Source: Candidatus Avelusimicrobium intestinale
GTDB lineage: Bacteria; Elusimicrobiota; Elusimicrobia; Elusimicrobiales; Elusimicrobiaceae
Length of the DNA stretch: 64,000 nt
Direction: 5' to 3'
Assembly: GCA_902765225.1 (NCBI GenBank)
Contig: CACWYV010000001.1
Location: 186,001-250,000, forward strand
Under the pieces are notes generated by a model that had not been told where the DNA came from, made no database searches, and worked only from the letters and a program-made list of their open reading frames with translations. A program made the position numbers and the translations under genes. How positions within the stretch are numbered: position 1 is the stretch's first letter; every line of letters begins with the position of its first letter. Shown piece after piece: positions 8,462-18,500 of the stretch.

Positions 8462-9205
8462 ATGACAATTATTGCCCAAAAACCAAAAAGTTTAACCGAT
8501 ACTCCCATGCACTACTGCCCCGGCTGCGGGCACGGGATTGTGCACCGTCTGATGGGTGAAACCTTTGACGAACTGGGAATTGCGGACCGTGTCATCGGTA
8601 TCGCGCCGGTAGGTTGCGCCGTGTTTGCCGACGATTATTTCGCTTGCGATACCGTACAAGGGGCGCACGGTCGCGGCCCGGCTATTGCCACCGGCGTCAA
8701 ACGCTCTAAACCCGGGGCTATTGTATTTTCGTACCAAGGCGACGGCGATTTGGCCTCTATCGGCATGGCGGAAATTGTACATGCCGCCGTCCGCAGCGAA
8801 AACATCACCGTTATCTTTATTAACAACGCTATTTACGGGATGACCGGCGGCCAAATGGCCCCCACCACGCTCGTCGGGCAAGTGGCTACCACAGCCCCTA
8901 AAGGGCGCGACCCGAAACTGCAAGGGTGGCCCATCAACATGTGCGAAATGTTGGCCCAAATTACGGGCAGTAAATTTTTGGCACGGGTAGCGGTAGATTG
9001 CCCACAAAACGTAATCAAAGCCAAACAAGCCATCAAAAAAGCGTTTGAAAACCAAGTCAACAACGTCGGGTTTTCTATGGTAGAAGTATTATCCCAATGC
9101 CCAACCAACTGGCACGCCAGCGTGCCGCAGGCACTGGAGTTTGTGCGTACCAAAATGATACCGCAATATCCGTTGGGAATTTTTAAAGACGAGGGGGCCA
9201 ACTAA
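8462..9205 (+). CDS. korB: 2-oxoacid:ferredoxin oxidoreductase beta subunit (TPP-binding)
   Basis: A 247-residue subunit with the cluster/TPP segment HYCPGCGHGIVHR and the thiamine pyrophosphate motif GDGDLASIGMAE ending in NNAIYGMTGGQM. It carries the TPP and, with the CxxC-type N-terminus, part of the electron path. The start is ATG 8462, one base after the korA stop; a longer frame from 8429 overlaps korA and is rejected. It shares one base (TAATG) with korC. Confidence 0.94.
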   Translation: MTIIAQKPKSLTDTPMHYCPGCGHGIVHRLMGETFDELGIADRVIGIAPVGCAVFADDYFACDTVQGAHGRGPAIATGVKRSKPGAIVFSYQGDGDLASIGMAEIVHAAVRSENITVIFINNAIYGMTGGQMAPTTLVGQVATTAPKGRDPKLQGWPINMCEMLAQITGSKFLARVAVDCPQNVIKAKQAIKKAFENQVNNVGFSMVEVLSQCPTNWHASVPQALEFVRTKMIPQYPLGIFKDEGAN

Positions 9206-9741
9206 TGTACCAAGGTATTCGTATTGCAGGTTTTGGCGGGCAGGGCGTAGTTTCCGCCGGGATTTTACTGGCACAAGCCGGCGTGGAAGATAAAAAGAAC
9301 GCCAGTTGGTTGCCTTCCTACGGGCCGGAAATGCGCGGCGGCACAGCCAATTGCTCCGTTGTTATTACGGATGGCGAGGTTTACACACCCATCGTCTCCG
9401 CCCCCGAAACCGTAATTGTTATGAACGAGCCGTCCCTTCCTAAGTTTGAACCTCTCCTCAAAAAAGGCGGGTTACTTATTTTGAACAGTTCGCTCATCAA
9501 CTCCCGCCCGGCACGCACCGATATCACGGTTGTATGCGTGCCGTGCAACCAAATTGCGCAACAGGTGGGAATGGACCGCGTGGCCAACCTGGTAGCCCTC
9601 GGTGCGTTTGTAAAACTAACCAAGGCCGTTACCCTTGAAAGCGTGGCCGACGCTATGAAAAAAGTCTATAAACGCGCCAAACCGGAAATGTTGGACTTAA
9701 ATAAAAAAGCCCTGCAAGCCGGGTTTGAAGCCGTCAAATAA
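9205..9741 (+). CDS. korC: 2-oxoacid:ferredoxin oxidoreductase gamma subunit
   Basis: A 178-residue gamma subunit with the signature IRIAGFGGQGVVSAGILLAQA at the N-terminus and SYGPEMRGGTANCSVVI near residue 45. It completes the korDABC complex and contributes the CoA-binding side. Its ATG overlaps the korB stop by one base. A strong intrinsic terminator follows 20 bases after its stop. Confidence 0.95.
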   Translation: MYQGIRIAGFGGQGVVSAGILLAQAGVEDKKNASWLPSYGPEMRGGTANCSVVITDGEVYTPIVSAPETVIVMNEPSLPKFEPLLKKGGLLILNSSLINSRPARTDITVVCVPCNQIAQQVGMDRVANLVALGAFVKLTKAVTLESVADAMKKVYKRAKPEMLDLNKKALQAGFEAVK

Positions 9742-9760
9742 GAAACGTCTTTATCACTAC

Positions 9761-9798
9761 ACGGCGTACAAGATAACAACATCTTGTGCGCCGTTTTT
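9761..9798 (+). terminator. Intrinsic terminator of korDABC
   Basis: A 14-bp stem with one G-T pair (ACGGCGTACAAGAT with ATCTTGTGCGCCGT), a 6-nt loop and TTTTT. Confidence 0.9.
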
Positions 9799-9851
9799 CC
9801 GTCAGGCAAAGCCGTACTCAAACGGGAGCGCGGCTTCCTGCGGGAACAACC

Positions 9852-11033
9852 TTAGTGCTTGGCCTTACCCGCCAACCGGCACGCTCCTATCCCCGGCAAT
9901 ACCGCCGCCGTACAAATCCACAAGGCCGTTTTCAAATTCCACGTGTTGGATAACACGCCAATTAACACCGGCGAAAAGGCATCCCCCAATAAATGAATGA
10001 TAAAAATATTCACGGCAAACGCCATCGTGCGCGTAGCCGGCGGCGTTTCCGCTACCAGAGCGGCCGCTATAGCCCCCGTCGGTAAAAACAAAAATACAAT
10101 GGCCGCGCCGAAACACGCCAATACGGCATACATGTTCGTCACCCACAATCCAAGCCACATTGGCCCCAACGCCCCCAACAACGATACCAACATCACCCGG
10201 TAGTATGCGCGGGAAGATTTTTTGAGCCACTTTTGTGCCAATTTTCCGCCCGTTACCGTGCCAATCGCTCCGCCCGCAATAACAAGCCCGCCGAACCAGA
10301 CCCCCGCTTGTGCAACGTCCAACCCCGTGTAGCGGAACAGATAGGTGGGAACCCAAGCAGAAAAACCGCCTAATAGGAACGTTGTTACTGTTTGTATTAA
10401 ACACACGTACAAAAAAGGACGGTTTTTAAACAATTGACCGTATTCCTGCCACTGGGGCGGTTTTGCCTGTGCAACCGAATGTCCGGCCCCCTCCGGCAAA
10501 AACCACGACAACAGGGCCAAAAACATCCCCGGAATACTCACTGCCATAAAAGCCAACCGCCAACCAAACGACTTCCCCAATACCCCACCCAACACGTACC
10601 CCAACGCACTGCCAACCGGAAGTGCCAGTCCAAAAAGGGCCAAAAGCAAGGCGTGTTTTTCCGGCGGTTGGTGCTCGGCTAAAAACGGCTGGGCGATCGT
10701 GGTAAAGCCCCCTTCTCCCACACCGATAAATCCGCGAGCTAGCAATAAATGCGCAAAATTTTTTGCCGCACCGCAGGCCAACGTAGCCACACTCCACACA
10801 AATGCACTTACCGCAATCAAACGCGAGCGGGCCACCCTTCCGGCCAAATACCCCACCACCGGAGCATAACACATATACACCGTCATAAACACAGAGGCCA
10901 ACACCCCCAATTGCCAATCTGCCAAATGAAGATCTGCCTGTATGAGCGGAAATACGGCATAGAGAACCTGCCGGTCAATATAATTAAACAGGTTTAAGAG
11001 AAACAATATCCAAAAAACGCGCCGGATTGTCAT
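9852..11033 (-). CDS. Major facilitator superfamily transporter
   Basis: A 393-residue protein with about twelve membrane helices. The first helix ends in LFNYIDRQVLYAVFPLI, and the loop 2-3 motif appears as GYLAGRVARSRLI. ARGFIGVGEGGFTTIAQPFLA matches MFS motif region D/4. The pattern resembles the hexuronate/spinster-like branch (anion or lipid substrates), but the substrate cannot be assigned. It stands alone between two convergent or divergent units. The ribosome site before the ATG is weak (TAGAGAC). Confidence 0.88.
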   Translation of the reverse strand: MTIRRVFWILFLLNLFNYIDRQVLYAVFPLIQADLHLADWQLGVLASVFMTVYMCYAPVVGYLAGRVARSRLIAVSAFVWSVATLACGAAKNFAHLLLARGFIGVGEGGFTTIAQPFLAEHQPPEKHALLLALFGLALPVGSALGYVLGGVLGKSFGWRLAFMAVSIPGMFLALLSWFLPEGAGHSVAQAKPPQWQEYGQLFKNRPFLYVCLIQTVTTFLLGGFSAWVPTYLFRYTGLDVAQAGVWFGGLVIAGGAIGTVTGGKLAQKWLKKSSRAYYRVMLVSLLGALGPMWLGLWVTNMYAVLACFGAAIVFLFLPTGAIAAALVAETPPATRTMAFAVNIFIIHLLGDAFSPVLIGVLSNTWNLKTALWICTAAVLPGIGACRLAGKAKH

Positions 11034-11102
11034 GTCTCTATTTTATAAAAAAAAGACTTTTCCTAAAATTTTTATATAATAAAGTTATACACTGGAGGGA
11101 GT

Positions 11103-11600
11103 ATGAAAAAAGGGTTTACGCTAATTGAATTGTTAATTGTTGTTGTAATCGTAGGGATTTTAGTAACCACGGCTTTGCCCCGTTACCGCGCCGCCCTAGA
11201 ACGCGGACGTGCGCAGGAAGTCATCTCTAACTTAAAAGAAGCCAGTGACGCCATCAACTTGCAGTATGTCCGCCATGAAAATCAATATCCCCAAAATTGG
11301 GCCGGGGTCATTAACGCAAACGTAACCCCCGCCACTAATTTTGAAGACGGTGTTGCCAATTTCACAAAATCTCGCTATTTTTCGGCCCCGCGGTTAGGAG
11401 ACATGAACGTACCGGGATGCCAACAAGTGATTTCATCTGTCCGTAACGGAAACGACTATACTCTCCTGGCCTGCAACAACGACGGGATGTTGGATTACAT
11501 TCAATGCAACCCCCTCGGCGGGATGCAATTCCTGTGTGATTGGATTGGTTTTGAAATTACCCAAGGGGGCTACCGTATGTATATGCGGCAAAACAACTAA
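11103..11600 (+). CDS. Type IV prepilin-like protein (orphan)
   Basis: A 165-residue protein starting MKKG|FTLIELLIVVVIVGILV, the class III/type IVa prepilin signal: cleavage after Gly4, methylated Phe and Glu5 of the mature form. The rest is a globular pseudopilin domain with two cysteines late in the chain. PilD and the assembly ATPases are not nearby, so it must use a machine encoded elsewhere. TATAAT at 11075-11080 and GGAGGGAG precede the ATG, and a strong terminator follows, so it is a single-gene unit. It diverges most from the other four prepilins here after the helix and has ALPRYRAALERGRAQ in place of the ALPQYQ motif. Confidence 0.93.
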   Translation: MKKGFTLIELLIVVVIVGILVTTALPRYRAALERGRAQEVISNLKEASDAINLQYVRHENQYPQNWAGVINANVTPATNFEDGVANFTKSRYFSAPRLGDMNVPGCQQVISSVRNGNDYTLLACNNDGMLDYIQCNPLGGMQFLCDWIGFEITQGGYRMYMRQNN

Positions 11601-11620
11601 AAATATTTTCGCATAACAAA

Positions 11621-11650
11621 AACGCCCCGGCAAATCCGGGGCGTTTTTTA
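11621..11650. terminator. Bidirectional terminator between the 11.1-kb prepilin and trmL
   Basis: A 10-bp perfect stem (AACGCCCCGG/CCGGGGCGTT) with 5-nt loop, flanked by A and T tracts, serving both converging genes. Confidence 0.92.
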
Positions 11651-11652
11651 AA

Positions 11653-12111
11653 TCATTTTTTTTGGTTTTGCCGAATGGCTTCAAATAAAACTATCGCCGC
11701 CGAAGAAGATAAATTTAAGGACCGCACCGGCCCCGTCATGGGAATGGTAAACAAACGGTGGGCATACCGGGTGTAAAAATCTTTAGGAAGCCCGCACGAC
11801 TCCGCCCCAAAAATCAAATATGCATCCGGCGGGAAGGAGGCATCCCAATACAAAGTTTTTCCTTTTGTACTTAGAAAAAACATTTTATCTTCAGCTGGAT
11901 TTTCGGCAGTCAAAAAATCTTCCCAAGTGGCGTGGCGCTTGTAGTCCAAATTCGGCCAGTAATCCAACCCGGAGCGTCGGATTTCTTTGGATGCAATGAT
12001 AAAGCCCAATTTCCCCACCAAATGCAAGCGCGTACCCGTGGCAACGCACGAACGGCCGATATTGCCGGTGTTAAAAGGAATCTCCGGATTTACTAAAACA
12101 ATATTTAACAT
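11653..12111 (-). CDS. trmL: tRNA (cytidine/uridine-34-2'-O)-methyltransferase, SPOUT family
   Basis: About 152 residues with the short-SpoU layout: N-terminal LNIVLVNPEIPFNTGNIGRS, central LIFGAESCGLP, and C-terminal SLNLSSSAAIVLFEA, the knotted SAM-binding motif. TrmL modifies the wobble nucleotide of tRNA-Leu isoacceptors. The start is ATG 12111; a TTG five codons upstream is also possible. It lies 40 bases downstream of the start-side of nothing and just past the glgP stop, so it is probably in the glgP transcript. Confidence 0.92.
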   Translation of the reverse strand: MLNIVLVNPEIPFNTGNIGRSCVATGTRLHLVGKLGFIIASKEIRRSGLDYWPNLDYKRHATWEDFLTAENPAEDKMFFLSTKGKTLYWDASFPPDAYLIFGAESCGLPKDFYTRYAHRLFTIPMTGPVRSLNLSSSAAIVLFEAIRQNQKK

Positions 12112-12151
12112 ATCAACAGCCCGCAAAAACTGTTCTGCGGCTTCCGCTGTT

Positions 12152-14707
12152 TTATTCTTCCCAACGGATAAACAACGGCGTCAACACATTGGGAATATCT
12201 TTATTGGCCGGTAAAACCCGCAACGCATAATCTTGCCGTCCGCTATTTAAGGGAGACATCGTCACTTCGTAATTATAGGCAGATTCCGCAGGGCCGGTAC
12301 ACGTCATCGGCACGGTGCTTTCTCCAATCAGTTTGCCGCGCATCCCTAACCGTCCCACACACAGTTGTACCTGTACGTCTTCCGGCGATAATCCCCCTAA
12401 ATGCACCCGGGCCTTAAAGGCAACCTGATCCCCGGTAGAAATGGCTTTCTCCGGCGAGACCGTCGCATCAGCGATACTAACGCGGTACCAGTTGTCCTCA
12501 ATTTTCTTACGCCAGGCCGCCACCGCTTCGGCCTTGCCGGGCTGGCTCAAGATCTGGCCGTAATTATTGGCCGCCACATAAAATTTTTCGTAATATTCTT
12601 CCACCATGCGGTTGGTATTAAAGAACGGCGCAATATGCTTAACCGATTCTTTCATCAACGAAATCCACGCCGGAGAAATGCCTTTCTCGTTTTTGGCATA
12701 GTAGATGGGAGCAATTTCTTGCTCAATTAAACTATAGAGTGATTCCGCTTCCACGGCGTCCCGTTCGGCTTCCGATTTATAATTTTCCGGTCCACCGATA
12801 GACCACCCAAAATCACACGGCCCGACTTCGTCCCACCATCCGTCTAATACGGAAAGCGCCAACGCCCCGTTAAGAGCGGCCTTCATACCGCTGGTACCGC
12901 TGGCCTCCATCGGTCGGATGGGGTTATTGAGCCACACATCCACCCCTTGCACCATGTAGCGGGCTACGTTCATATTGTAATCTTCCACAAAAACAATCTT
13001 ACCTTTAAAGCGCGGATCATTTTGCGTGAGACCCACAATCAGTTTGATATATTCCTTACCGGCAGTATCGGCCGGGTGTGCTTTACCGGCAAAAACAAAC
13101 TGCACCGGGCGGGCGGGGTTATTAACAATTTTGTCCAACCGATTTAGATCTTTAAAAAGCAAAGTAGCCCGTTTGTACGTGGCAAAACGGCGTGCAAATC
13201 CTATTGTTAGTACGTCCGGAGATAACACATTACTGGCTTTTTTCACCGTCATCACATCAAACCCTTGGCGTTTGAGTTGGCGTTTCATGCGAGCTTGCAC
13301 CAGCCCTACCAGTTTACTTTTACGGGTACGGTGAACATCCCATAGTTCTTCGTCGGGGATGTTCCCTACGTTCTGCCAGGCCTGCACGTTGGCAGGGTCA
13401 ATCTCGCCGTACTGGTCGTTATTAAATAAATAGCGGCGGAAAACGTCGTTGAGTTCGTGCGAAATCCAGGAAGAACTGTGGATCCCGTTAGTGATACTGG
13501 TAATCGGTATTTCGCTGACGGGTAGTTCCGGCCAAAGATTCTGCCACATTTCGCGGCTGACAACCCCGTGCAATTTGGCCACCCCGTTGCAAAAAGCCGA
13601 CAAACGCAACGCTACTACCGTTAGGCAGTATGTGGTAGAGGTGGGTTTTTCTTTACCCAACGCCAGGAAATCTTCCCACGGCAAATGCATTTCGTCGGCA
13701 TAGTGCTGCATATATTTGCGCACCAAAACAGGATCAAAATGTTCGTTTCCGGCAATGACCGGTGTATGTGTGGTGAAAACGGACGAAGCCCACACAATTT
13801 CGCGTGCTTGGGCAAAAGATAAGTTCTTTTCGCGCATGATCTCAATAATGCGCTCAAACAACAAGAACGCACTGTGCCCTTCGTTGATATGATAAACTGT
13901 CGGTTTGATACCCATTGCACTCAATGCTTTCACGCCGCCAATTCCCAAAACCACTTCTTGGCGGATACGGTTTTCGCGGTCACCGCCGTATAGCTTTTCG
14001 GTAATGGCACGTTGCGCGGGGGTGTTTTCTTGCAAATCGGTATCCAACAAATAAAGAGACGTTCTTCCCACCGGTACGCGCCAGATACAGGCTTTTACCG
14101 TTTCGCTTCCAAGCGGGATATCCACGGTAATTTCTTTCCCGTCTGCACCTAACACCCGTTCCACCGGCATATGCGCCCAATCGTTTTCCGGATATTCTTC
14201 GTTTTGCCATCCTTCCCGGTTGAGCACTTGTTGGACGTAGCCTTGTTTATAAAACAACCCTACCCCGATAATCGGCATACCCAAATCGCTCGCGGATTTA
14301 ATATGATCGCCCGAAAGCATCCCCAAACCGCCCGAGTAAATGGGCAACCCTTCCCCGATACCGTACTCCATAGAAAAATACGCCGTTAGCAGTTGCCCGT
14401 CCTCGTGCCGATGATCGTTATACCAGGTATGTGCATTGTTTTTGTAATTATAATAGGCTTCTTTTACTTTATTTACATTGCTAACAAAATTCGGATCCCG
14501 GCTGACTTCTTCCAATCGTTTTTGCGGAACACTGCCCAGGAACCATTTGGGGTTACGTTTAGAGGCCGTCCACAATTTATCATCTATCTGCACAAACAGC
14601 AAAATAGCCGGCCAGTTCCACGTGAACCACATATCGTTGGCAAGTTCTTCTAGAAATTTGATGTTCTCCGGCAAGTGCGGCTGCACGTTAAACGAGTGGA
14701 TTTTCAT
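12152..14707 (-). CDS. glgP: Alpha-glucan (glycogen/maltodextrin) phosphorylase, long GlgP family
   Basis: An 851-residue phosphorylase of the long type with an N-terminal DUF3417-like region (LPENIKFLEELANDMWFTWN). Active-site stretches include YFSMEYGIGEGLPIYSGGLG, VYHINEGHSAF, FARRFATYKRA and the PLP-lysine region PMEASGTSGMKAALNG, followed by LDGWWDE. It releases glucose-1-phosphate from the non-reducing end of glucans. Length matches this subfamily. RBS AAGGAG lies 7 bases before the ATG. With the GH13 enzyme at 24.8 kb it points to storage or scavenging of alpha-glucan. Confidence 0.95.
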   Translation of the reverse strand: MKIHSFNVQPHLPENIKFLEELANDMWFTWNWPAILLFVQIDDKLWTASKRNPKWFLGSVPQKRLEEVSRDPNFVSNVNKVKEAYYNYKNNAHTWYNDHRHEDGQLLTAYFSMEYGIGEGLPIYSGGLGMLSGDHIKSASDLGMPIIGVGLFYKQGYVQQVLNREGWQNEEYPENDWAHMPVERVLGADGKEITVDIPLGSETVKACIWRVPVGRTSLYLLDTDLQENTPAQRAITEKLYGGDRENRIRQEVVLGIGGVKALSAMGIKPTVYHINEGHSAFLLFERIIEIMREKNLSFAQAREIVWASSVFTTHTPVIAGNEHFDPVLVRKYMQHYADEMHLPWEDFLALGKEKPTSTTYCLTVVALRLSAFCNGVAKLHGVVSREMWQNLWPELPVSEIPITSITNGIHSSSWISHELNDVFRRYLFNNDQYGEIDPANVQAWQNVGNIPDEELWDVHRTRKSKLVGLVQARMKRQLKRQGFDVMTVKKASNVLSPDVLTIGFARRFATYKRATLLFKDLNRLDKIVNNPARPVQFVFAGKAHPADTAGKEYIKLIVGLTQNDPRFKGKIVFVEDYNMNVARYMVQGVDVWLNNPIRPMEASGTSGMKAALNGALALSVLDGWWDEVGPCDFGWSIGGPENYKSEAERDAVEAESLYSLIEQEIAPIYYAKNEKGISPAWISLMKESVKHIAPFFNTNRMVEEYYEKFYVAANNYGQILSQPGKAEAVAAWRKKIEDNWYRVSIADATVSPEKAISTGDQVAFKARVHLGGLSPEDVQVQLCVGRLGMRGKLIGESTVPMTCTGPAESAYNYEVTMSPLNSGRQDYALRVLPANKDIPNVLTPLFIRWEE

Positions 14708-14748
14708 GCGTTTCTCCTTGTGAGTAAAGTATAACTCATTATATAAAA

Positions 14749-14770
14749 AGTTCCCCGACCAAAGGGAACT
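14749..14770 (-). terminator. Terminator after smc-phosphoesterase
   Basis: AGTTCCC/GGGAACT stem with an 8-nt loop, followed on the minus strand by TTTTTATAT. Confidence 0.75.
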
Positions 14771-14818
14771 GCCCCCGCTAAAAGTCTTTTCAAACTCCCG
14801 CGTGGGAAAAAACGGGCT

Positions 14819-15556
14819 TCACAACCCGATAGACAAACTGTCAATCAAAAAACCGGGGAATTTATAGCGGCGCATTTTTTCCTGCGTGGTTTTTACGTCA
14901 TATGGTTCCCGCAAAAACCGAAACGTATGTGCCTGCGTATCCCACACCCCAAAAGAGGCTTGCGCGTTATTATCGCGTGGTTTGCCCACAGACCCCGGAT
15001 TGATAATATAACGCGACTGCGGCTTAAGCGAGATAGTCCGGTCCTGTTCCGGCACCAAAAAGACCGTGCAATTGTTCTCGCCCCCTTCCATAAAAAAGGT
15101 CAGATGCGTATGCCCGACAAAGCAAATCTGCCCTTTCCACAAATTATAATTAAAACGAAATTGTAAACAACTGGAAAAATATTCTTTAACCGGATCAAAC
15201 GGCGTACCATGTACAACACAAAAATCATCCCCTTGCACGCGCTGCGGCAAGCGGCGCAGGGCCTGTATAGAAGCCTCAGAAAGTAAGCTTTTTGTTTTTT
15301 CCAACGCGATTTGCGCATCATAGTTAAAAAAAGCAGCCAGGCCCGGTTCTACAAAAACAGCATCGTGATTCCCCATCACACAACCCTTTAACGGCAACGC
15401 CAAGATTCGTTGTACGCATTCCTCGGGATCCGGGCCATAACCAATGAGGTCCCCACAGTAAATGTACGCTTCCACTTGTTCTTTTTGCAAACGGTTTAAA
15501 CAAGCATTTAACGCTTCCAAATTACTGTGTACGTCGGAAAAAACACCGATCTTCAT
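14819..15556 (-). CDS. Calcineurin-like metallophosphoesterase
   Basis: A 245-residue protein with all motifs of the binuclear metallophosphoesterase fold: FSDVHSNLEAL (DxH), CGDLIGYGPDPEE (GDxxGYG), VMGNHDAV (GNHD), VVHGTP and CFVGHTH (GHTH), then INPGSVGKPRD. Members of this YfcE/diadenosine-phosphatase-like group hydrolyse phosphodiesters or dinucleotides; the substrate here is unknown. Its ATG overlaps the smc stop by one base (TGATG), so it is translationally coupled to smc. Confidence 0.88.
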   Translation of the reverse strand: MKIGVFSDVHSNLEALNACLNRLQKEQVEAYIYCGDLIGYGPDPEECVQRILALPLKGCVMGNHDAVFVEPGLAAFFNYDAQIALEKTKSLLSEASIQALRRLPQRVQGDDFCVVHGTPFDPVKEYFSSCLQFRFNYNLWKGQICFVGHTHLTFFMEGGENNCTVFLVPEQDRTISLKPQSRYIINPGSVGKPRDNNAQASFGVWDTQAHTFRFLREPYDVKTTQEKMRRYKFPGFLIDSLSIGL

Positions 15557-18500
15557 CAGGCCTCCACTAAGGCTTCTATGGCTTCTTTCTTTTTGATATC
15601 TTCGGGGTTGGTCCGGTCTGCCAAGTTTACGGACATCACCTTGGAAACCCCGCTTTCCTCCATGGTAATTCCATAGAGCATACGGGCGGCTTCCATCGTG
15701 CGTTTGTTGTGCGTGACCACAATAAACTGCGTGGTTTTGGCAAATTCTTTAATCAAATTCACATACCGTTCCACATTGGCCTCGTCCAACGCGGCATCCG
15801 CCTCGTCCATAATGCAGAACGGGGAAGGATTATGCGTGAAGAATGCAAACAGCAAAGACATGGCCGTAAGTGTTTTTTCTCCGCCGGACATAGACGTAAT
15901 ATTAAGCAGTTTCTTACCCGGCGGTTGGGCAAAGATTTCTATGCCGGTTTCCAGTAAATTATCCGGCTGCGTGAGCACCAAATCGCATTCCCCGCCGCGG
16001 AACAGCGTTTGGTAGATGTTTTTGAAATGCGTGCGCACTTGGTCAAACGTGTAACGGAAATTTTCACGCGTGGTTTGGTTGATTTTGCTGATGGCGGCTT
16101 TTAAATCTTTCTTGGCGTTATCCAAATCGGTAATTTGGCTTTGCAGGAAAGTATGCCGTTCCGTTAGCGCATCATATTCTTCCGGCGCGGTCATATTGAC
16201 AGCCCCCATGTTTTCAATGCGTTTGCGCATCATTTTGACGCGTTCATAATCTACGGTTTTCTCGCCATAGTTTAATTGCGCTTCTTCGGGCGTGATATTC
16301 CAACTTTCAAACAAATGATTGGCCACCGTCGTGCGTTGGCGGCGGGCGTTGGAGAGGGCATTTTCCAAATCGTTCTTTTTAAGTGTCAGGTCCGAAAGTT
16401 CTTTCTTACATCCGTTCAGCGCGGTCGTTTTTTCGTTCAAATCTTTTTTGAGATTTTCCACTTCCCCGCGCATTTGATGTTCGGTGAGTTCCAACTGCGC
16501 CAACGTATCACGTTCGGCCGATAATTTAGCTTGTGTGGACAGCTTTTCTTCGGCTAAACTTTTTAAACGCAAATTGGACGAGGCAATTTTTTCGTTGCGG
16601 CGGCCTTCGCTATCTGTTAAACTGTTAAATTCGTACTCCGTCGATTTTAAATCCAGCTCAATGTTGTTCTTCTTAATACGCACGTCATATAACTGCGTGC
16701 TGAGCGTGTGGAGTGTTTCTTTTAAGGTTTCGGCTTGGGCGCGCAACTCCACTTGGCGCAAGCGTAATTCTTCGCCGCGGGCTTGTGTTTCGCTGTGTTT
16801 CTGTTTCAATTCTTCCAACTGTTTCTGCAAAGATTCCACCGCTTGCTTCCGGCTTTCCACCCGTAGGACAATTTCCTTCTTGCGCGCATCCGCACGGGCA
16901 ATTTCTTGGCGGGCCGCTTCCATTTCGCGCATTTTTTGCGTGCGCTCATTCTCCACCGAGTTAAGTGCTACGGCGGCCTCTTGGTATTTAATCCGCAATC
17001 CTTTCAATTCTTCTTCCGTTTTTTTCAAGGAATCATAATTGGCCACAATTTGCGCGGAGATTTTTTCTTCTTCCTGCGTTTTGCTGTCCATTTCGTTGCG
17101 GACGGTTTCTTCTTCGCCCCAATAGGCCTCCGGCGCGCGCACATCCGCCGCACCGCCACCTACAAAAAATTCATCTTGTACCGTTCCGTCCCGGTAACTC
17201 GTTTTGCCAATTATATAATTGACCAGATTTTCCAATTCCGCTTTATAAGAAATCTCTTTTTTTAAGGAGTCTTGCGGCGTGGCAACCGGGGTGGCAGGTA
17301 CCCGGTCCAATACGATAAACTTGGCCCGTGCTTTGCCGTTCTTCTTGAGTAATGCTAGGGCTTCCTGCACCGCTTTTTCATCTGTACATAAAACGGCATC
17401 TAAATACTTGCCGAACGCTTCCTCTACCGCAACACCTAGTTTGGCGGGGTATTTTAATGCCTTGCGAAGTGTCCCTTTTACACCGGAAATTCCGCTCTTG
17501 CTGACCAGTTGCGCTCCCACCCAATACGGGTCGTTTTGCCCTTGGGTTTGGATCATTTCCAACTTGGCTTTCAGCGCGGCCGCGGCGGATTTAACAGCGG
17601 AAAATTGCTCGTTAAGAGACGCACGTTCCTGTTGTAATTTTTGAAAAGCCGTTTCCCCTTGGGCAATAGCTTCCTTGGCTTGGTTGGCGGTGGTTTGGGC
17701 CTGCTCCAGGCGGGTAGTAATTTCTTTCAATTGCGCTTCGTGCTGGGTAAGCCCGGCCGCTTGCGCCTGGGAAGACTTTTCTGCCGCAATTAAATCTTCG
17801 TTTTCCCGCTGGGCCGAAGATTCTTCCAGCGAAATGCGGTTAGATACTTCCATTTGTTTTTGCACCAACGTCATCAAATCGCCGGAAGCACGTTGTAAAT
17901 CGTTTTCGGCTTGGCGCAAATCGGTTTCTATTTTCTGGGCGGCAGTCGTTTGCGTATTATAATTTTCCTGCAGCGGGTTTAACTCCGCCACCACGGCTGA
18001 CAATTGCTCTTTGAGTTTGGCAATCGTGGGGGCCAATTCCTGTAAGCGGCTTTGACCGCGTTGGGCTTCTGCGCCGGAGGACGCCACTTGGGCCGTCAAT
18101 TCCGCCGTCAAATTATCGCAGTTCTTAATAGCCCCTTCCAATAACCCCACCTGATATTTGCTGGCTGAGATTTTTTCGTTAAAATCGGCCATTTCTTTTT
18201 GTTTGTGCGTCAGGTTTAAATCCAGGGCCGCCACCGCACCTTCCTGCGCGGAAATGCGGTTCTCCAAATCGGTTTGTTTGGCCACCAACGGATCCAATTC
18301 GGCGGTATGTTTGGCAATAAGACCGTCGGCTTCTTTAATAGAGCAAACGGAAATGGCAATTTCGCTCTCTTTTAATTCTTCACGGTACTTTTGGTAAAGA
18401 CGTGCTTTTTTGGCTTCGCTGTCTAATTTTTTTATCTGTTCTTGAATAAGGGCAACCGTGTCGGCCAGGCGGGCTAAGTCCATATCCACCCGTTCCAAGC

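Noticed and set aside
14614-14629. AGTTCCACGTGAACCA inside glgP, similar to the common parS consensus
   Set aside because: It matches the general consensus at 14 of 16 positions but does not match the GTTTT/AAAAC form of the three sites next to parA. One copy inside a conserved gene 25 kb away is weak evidence.
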